Source: Pomacea canaliculata (Eukaryota > Mollusca > Gastropoda > Architaenioglossa > Ampullariidae). From it: a stretch of DNA of 64,000 nucleotides. Below, one piece after another: positions 58,328 through 64,000 of this stretch. The notes beneath the pieces are model-generated. The model saw nothing but the letters and a program-made list of their open reading frames with translations, did no database searches and had not been told where the DNA came from. The position numbers were made by a program, and so were the translations under genes. The DNA lies in NCBI RefSeq assembly GCF_003073045.1, contig NC_037597.1, forward strand, positions 9,955,217-10,019,216, read 5' to 3'. Numbering within the stretch: position 1 is the stretch's first letter; the number at the start of each line of letters is the position of its first letter.

Positions 58328-59639
58328 GTCTGCAGAAGATCGTAGAGAGTGCAGTTATTTCCTAGTTTAAGTAGAAAAAAAACTTGAGCGGAATCATTCT
58401 ATTGTCTTGTGAGATATACTGTTGTCGTTTCAACATCATGATAAATAATCACGGCCAGGCTCAGGTACACTCTACTATTAGTTACCATAATTAACACTCA
58501 AGCAATCACCGTTACCATAGACGTGGCAATCAGCATGCCACCCTCTGATCATCGACTGATTGAAACTTTTTCGATGTTTATACATAGCAATGAAAATTAA
58601 GGTTAAGTTTTGTCACACATAATATTATTCGCTTCTGCCGCCAATCACATGAGTAAAGATTCACTTATTGACGATAAAAGTAATCAAACTTAATGTTAGC
58701 ACCACATGAACTAAAATAAATGGTTATTTAAAAAAAATCCTTTTTCTTTCTTTAATACGAAAACACTTACTCGTGGTCCCTCAACAGCCGGTTAGTCTCC
58801 TAGTATGAGCGCTCAGGTGAGGTCTGTTTAAAAAGGTTTCATTGTTTACTCAGAAGACTGCAGCCAGCCACGTAAACGGCCAAAGGCTGATCAATATGGA
58901 GACGACTCACCGTCCTCCAGACCTGTAGGAATTATCGTGGACCTGAGAAATTGACCCTGCAGAGAGGTCACTTTAATGCCATCATTTCGTAACATTGGAT
59001 TTTTCTGTCGTCTTTGAAAGCTTCAATATTAAAACAATGCTTTAAACTCAAAATATCTCCAAAAGTACATACAATAGTTCAAAACAACAAAGCAAAACAA
59101 GCATTTCAAGGTTAATATAGTCGGCATGTCTTAACCGACAAAGTGTTTTGGATCTGATAAAAAGGTTTATTTGTTTGGAAGTTCCAAAAGAGCGGGTGTG
59201 CAGACAATAATGGAGTGCTCCAAAGATCGAGAATAAAATCAGACACTGGAAAAACGCTACTGAATTTGTCTGTGAAGAAGCATTGCCTGGAATTTACAGT
59301 TAAAGAGTGAACATTAACTAGCAAAACCTTCTAAGGATGTGCGATGTTCAGTTCTGCTGACGAATACAGATAAGGCGTGCTGCCTTCACAGACGCCACTA
59401 GGAAACTCGTTCTCAATCTGTTTTTTTCATCCAATTTGCAGACAGAATCTGCTGTGTTCTCACGGTTTCAGAGTCTTTCCGTTGAATGAAGAGGTGTTGG
59501 TAGTGAGGGATAAATCGAGTGGATGAGCATGTGTGTACGTGGCGGAGAGGAAAGCGTTTTTGGAATGGGGTGTTCCAAACCTTTCTATATTTTTGTTTTT
59601 TTCGCTTAAAGCAGGCTCTCTAATTTTGGGGAGTAATAT
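58328..59639. other. Intergenic, upstream of the GPCR
   Basis: No gene recognised. It must contain the GPCR's non-coding first exon and promoter, which I cannot place. Confidence 0.45.
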
Positions 59640-60330
59640 AAGTGTTTAACAAAAAAGGCTATTAGAAACAGAATGGAAAAGTCTGAATGGTACGACCACT
59701 TTTTAAAAGTACTAAATGATCTGCTTCACCTGAACGAACAAGATATAGAGGAAATCAACAGCAGCTCTGTAGCTTTAAACACCTCTGGTGACACAAATGT
59801 TTACACAGTTGATAAAGCCAGCGAGGACGAAGAATCCCAAGGATATCTAAACTCAGATATACTTCCAAGTGAAACACTCGAAGCTATCAGTGCGTTAGGT
59901 AATTGCAAAGCAGTAGGATCGGATGGGCTTATTAGTGAATTCTTTTTCACAAAATACTTTAATCAATCATTATCCAAAAGTCAGCTACTGAGGGCCTGAG
60001 GCTCACGGGCTAAAGGTTTAATTCACACAATCATCAAAAGAGGTGATCCTGACAACCCGGACAGCTACAGAGGAATAACATTGTTAAACATCTGCAGTAA
60101 AATTTACAGATATATACCAAACAAAAGATTAAATAAATGGATAGACAAGAATGACAAGATTCTTGAAGTCCGAGTAGGGTTTCGCAAATATTCTAGTACT
60201 GTATACCAAATTACATTATTTGCAATTGCCCAGAAACAACTTAACCACAAGAAATTCTACTTTGCATTACTGAATTAAAAAACGCGTTTGATGCAGAGAA
60301 AAACTTCGGAGGACCTTAAAGAAAAATAAA
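59640..60330 (+). mobile_element. LINE reverse-transcriptase remnant
   Basis: One frame carries WYDHFLKVL, ETLEAISALGNCKAVGSDGL (usual form: A..GKAPGPDGI), a TGA at 59997, then GLIHTIIKRGDPDNPDSYRG, ITLLNICSKIYRYIPNKRLN and VGFRKYSSTVYQI. These are the early blocks of a non-LTR reverse transcriptase. A stop after FYFALLN and a shift to KNAFDAE (motif A) follow, after which the homology fades. With one in-frame stop and one frameshift over about 650 bp, it is a moderately young dead copy, truncated at both ends. Confidence 0.8.
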
Positions 60331-63204
60331 CTAAAGGGTAGAATTATCATGCTACAAAAGGAATGTATAACATCGTAAAAGCTACGGTAAGAGTTGGAGA
60401 GGACTTGACATGGTCATTTTTATGCCCTACAGGCTCTTAAACGATTTCTACGAGTACCAATACAAACCCGAGATTAGTTTACGGCTAGAAGTCGAGATAC
60501 TCCTTGTAAGTCAATATATACGTAAAGGCTATCAAGTATTTGTTAGGCATTTTAAGCATGCCCGTAAATAGACCACTTAACAAAGCATACAATATGTTGC
60601 TACATGTCCATAACTAAAACTTATTGTTAAACTTATTGCTATTTGTTTGTAAGGCCTTTCAAATTCGTATGGATGTTTCTCGAATAAGAGTATTGTCTGC
60701 TGCTTTGTAAGAATATATAGTGTATTAATGTAATTTTTGTCAGATTGTATAGGTATTTATTGGTGTTTCTATGATATGACGTAAGAGCTCATCTATTTAT
60801 TTACCTGTATTTCTTTATTTTTCTAGTGAAAGGGGATCTAGATATTATAGGCTTTACTCAAGAGTGAGAACTCTGGGTCTGTGACCTAGCTGTTTGAGAA
60901 CTGCACCTGTGACCTAGCTACTTGAAAACTTTGCACCTGTAACCATAGACAAGCTTCAGGTAGCCCTTACAACCAGATTGTCACGAGACTGTTTTATGGC
61001 TTCAAGTTTGGTATACAGGTTTTGGGGTTCGTTTGGTAAAAATTGCTCACTGCTCTTTTCTTTAAAGGGCTGCTGCTTAAGATTCATGATCATTTTATTG
61101 TGGCCATCGGTGATATCACAGTTTATAAAGTATGTGACTGTGCATTTCAATGGTTCGTGTCAAAACTAGGGCAATCAGTACATTGAATTCTTATCTCTAC
61201 AACTGGTTTAAAAGAAACGTCTCGATCATTCTAAAAAAATAGTATTCGACGTGCCGCCCAATAAAATCCCTAAGGTCTAACTTATAGCGTGATTTACAGT
61301 TGGTACTATAACAGTCTTCATTATTATTGGACTCTGCCTCGGGAGAAAACCGAGTTTTGAAAGCGAAATAATTAACTTGTGAGTTTGTTCTGGAGGGAGA
61401 GGGGAACTGGTGTTTCAGTCATAAATTAAACGAAAACTAAAAGAAGAAAAAAGAGACAAAGAACTTTTGTGAGAAAGGTCAACAATGAAATAAAGACACA
61501 CAAGACGGATCTAGTTTTGAAAGAACGAACGAACGAACGAACGAACGAACGAACGCTCACGTTTGTATGTACGCACATGCACGGACAAAGCCACACACAT
61601 ACATAAACACACGAAACAATGGACACATGATTGTACAGGGGAATGAACGAAGGACTGAAAAAATGACTCTCGTTTTTTAAATATATTTTAATCCGTATGA
61701 AGGAGTTGACTGACACTGAGGCTACATGTTGATGCATTTAAGTGTGCCTATGAAAAAAAATAAGATGATAAGTTTTTTCCATGCCGATCAATAACACAAC
61801 ATTTTTCAAGCATGACCTTATCATTCAAGACAAATCAAAGTAAACAATTTTTGAATTATTCTGGTCTTAGGGTGGTAACATTGATTTTATAAAATCTTGA
61901 GCAAGTACAAACTATGTATGTCGATTTTTATTTACAGAAACCAAACAATTCTTCATCTGAAGCAGGCGAAAATTAAGACAATATTTGAGACACAGTTTAT
62001 GTCAACCAATTTTCTTTCTGCTTCACTCCTGTTATCGAACACAAAGGTTCAAGACAGTACTATCCTTTTTTCTTTGGGTGAGAAGGGCTGTTGAAGGCGG
62101 GAGGAGGTAAGATAAATGAGTTTTGTAAAAGTGTTTTTATCCTATTTTCTCAGTTTCCGCCATCTGCCTACTACGTCCTCCCCAACCTACTTCTACACAA
62201 GCACGGCTCAGGCAAGACGAGAGTTCTGTTGAAGATGAACATAAGCAATATGAAGATTGTAAACTAGGCATATGGACTTTATTCTGCGTTAGAATTTCTC
62301 TTTCTTATTGATTATTGCGCGAAGAGATAAAGAAAATAAGAAATACATCGAAAATATTCAGATTGGTAGTAACCTTAATATTGAAGAAGACAATGAGATG
62401 AAAAATATGGTGGCACGGGTTGGTCAAAACGATATACAAGTAGCTAATACAAGTATTATGTGTGTGCGTGAGAGAGAGAGAGAAAGAGAGAGGACCACGC
62501 ATCCAGCAATGTGACTAAGAAGCGTGAAGACATCGACTTTTTTTTCATTTGAGGCTTTATTCGCATGCGTTTTACTTATCGACATCATCAAGCAAAACAT
62601 AGAATCCAAGAGATTCATCTTTAGTAGGAGGGAACTTGTACATCGTATATATATATACCTTAGTTACATCTGAAGCTCTGTACAGTATCATACATACTGT
62701 CACTTCCATTAAAGGCAAGTTGGGGCAAGAGACTTAACTTCGTCTTATATTCGCCAGATCCTGACAGCAGTTTGAGCAACTGGTCACATGCCGCGAACTT
62801 TGTAATGGACAGATTAACCTTCATTTTGCCTCATTTCTCACTCTCTGTGTGTGTGTGTGTGAGGTGTGCGTGTGTGTGATCTTTATGCGTGTATAGACAA
62901 GAGGAATTAAGTGTTTCAGAAAATTCATGAGTGAGAGATATTAGCTACACTTGACCGCTGGCATACGGACTGTGCTGTTTTCAAATCTGCCATCATTTGT
63001 ATCCAGGTACTGAGATTAATGGTGGATAGACTTCCGCGTTCACTCCTCTCCCGTGAGCTGAACGGCTGAAGTGGCAGAGGTTGTACAGACCTCGACTAAA
63101 CCATATCTTCGTTGTCCGCACTATACTCCTATTTAGTACAAACCAGAAATTGTGTCAGGGGGCAGTCTTCCCCGTGTGCCATCATTCAAGTTCATCATTT
63201 AAGA
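60331..63204. other. Intergenic with simple repeats
   Basis: No gene recognised. It includes a two-copy repeat of about 33 bp at 60873-60945 (CTGTGACCTAGCT...GAACTGCACCTG), a (GAAC)n microsatellite at 61522-61554, a GA-rich run at 62469-62492, and a (TG)n run near 62840-62875. Confidence 0.5.
61522..61554. repeat. (GAAC)n microsatellite
   Basis: About eight perfect tandem copies of GAAC. Confidence 0.9.
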
Positions 63205-63648
63205 CAGTGATGCACCTTTTTCGGCCTGCGGGCCATATCCATTTCAGACAGCCGTGTCGCGGGCCACTTCACCGCAAAAATACAAAAAGGAAAAAAAATA
63301 GAGCAGATACCGTTTTTTTATTAGAAACAAGTTGTACTTACCATTAATTATGTACTAATTAGTGGGATATTTGAAGTTGTTTTCCCGAAACCAACTTCTG
63401 AATGTCCGGCCTCATCGTAGAGACACCAAGTCAGAGCACTGAATCGAAATGTTCGTCCATCGAAAAAAAGATTGAGAGACGCCCCTATGTGGGGATAAAT
63501 ACTTCTTCCTTTTTTTTTTCGTTTCTTTAAAGTCTTCTTTTATTACTAACATGCCGATTTCCTGCACTGTGGGCAGACGTTTCGCGGGCCGGATGGCACC
63601 GCGTCGCGGGCCGGATATGGCCCGCGGGCCGTAGGTTGTGCATCCCTG
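63205..63648. mobile_element. hAT MITE, 444 bp, with perfect target duplication
   Basis: The left end starts CAGTGATGCACC and includes GGCCTGCGGGCCATATCC; the right end is the complement of CAGGGATGCACAACC and GGCCCGCGGGCCATATCC. The flanks carry an identical 8-bp duplication, ATTTAAGA, at 63197-63204 and 63649-63656. The inner region has no transposase frame. This terminal sequence (GGGCCATATCCGGCCCGC) is widespread among animal hAT non-autonomous elements. Confidence 0.88.
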
Positions 63649-63656
63649 ATTTAAGA

Positions 63657-64000
63657 CAACCACCCGGCGGAACGATCTTGTTCGGGGCAGGTTATTAGTA
63701 TTTACCTTTATGGGTAGTGAGGTATAGTGTCTGCGAAACATTTTTCATAACAAAATCACAGATAATGACTGAGGTCTAGAGAGCGTTCTTTTCACGTTTT
63801 AAATTTTTTAAAAACCGCGAATTCTTCTGAAGGTATATAAATCGTTTCGGAAAATCGCAGCCATTTTGTTTGAAGATATTTAAAGTATATACCTGAGTTC
63901 AGTGCAGTCAATTGAACTCAAACATTAATGGCAGTGTCGAAACAATAATATAATGGCGAATGTCCGTAGGCTTGCAAGCGATTCGTCAAAATTAAAAGCG
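63657..64000. other. Right edge, nothing recognised
   Basis: There is no frame or repeat I can identify. A TATATAAA sequence at 63834-63841 is present but isolated. Confidence 0.4.

Overview
The window is nuclear DNA from an animal. Its genes are split into many short exons with GT..AG introns, have AATAAA poly(A) signals, and lie in AT-rich DNA littered with hAT elements, LINE remnants and microsatellites. Three things point to a mollusc, probably an aquatic gastropod: a selenoprotein L gene, a rhodopsin-family receptor with the ERCFCV and NFFVYY signatures of molluscan chemosensory-type receptors, and a short dispersed repeat reading GGTGTTTTATGCC...AACTAAGGCTATATCAC. The species call is inference.

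Layout. 1-11500 is repeat territory: a reverse-transcriptase fragment, one hAT element nested in another with intact 8-bp target duplications, a higher-order minisatellite, a smaller hAT MITE and a broken coiled-coil ORF. 11531-17777 (minus) is selenoprotein L. Its reading frame passes through two in-frame UGA codons three codons apart (UxxU), and a form-II SECIS hairpin and an AATAAA follow the stop. 18880-28492 (plus) is SEC23, 19 coding exons and 770 residues. 28493-32136 is 3' UTR or intergenic DNA and holds a near-perfect 98-nt hairpin. 32137-36632 (minus) is CHP1, 7 exons and 191 residues. 37131-39310 (plus) is NDUFAF1, 3 coding exons and 299 residues. 39311-45910 has no recognised gene. 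45911-49317 (minus) is GNPNAT1, 6 exons and 192 residues. 49608-54035 (plus) is CRLS1, 7 exons and 392 residues. 55423-58327 (minus) is a 398-residue chemosensory-type GPCR in 4 coding exons. 58328-64000 is intergenic, with a LINE remnant, microsatellites and another hAT element with a perfect target duplication.

The genes are arranged as divergent pairs: SelL/SEC23, CHP1/NDUFAF1 and GNPNAT1/CRLS1. The last two have only about 500 and 290 bp between start codons, which suggests shared promoters. SEC23 (COPII coat), GNPNAT1 (UDP-GlcNAc synthesis), CHP1 (Na+/H+ exchanger cofactor and trafficking), NDUFAF1 (complex I assembly) and CRLS1 (cardiolipin synthesis) are housekeeping genes. NDUFAF1 and CRLS1 both serve the mitochondrial inner membrane. 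All exon joins given were phase-checked by hand from the sequence. No alignment or folding program was run.
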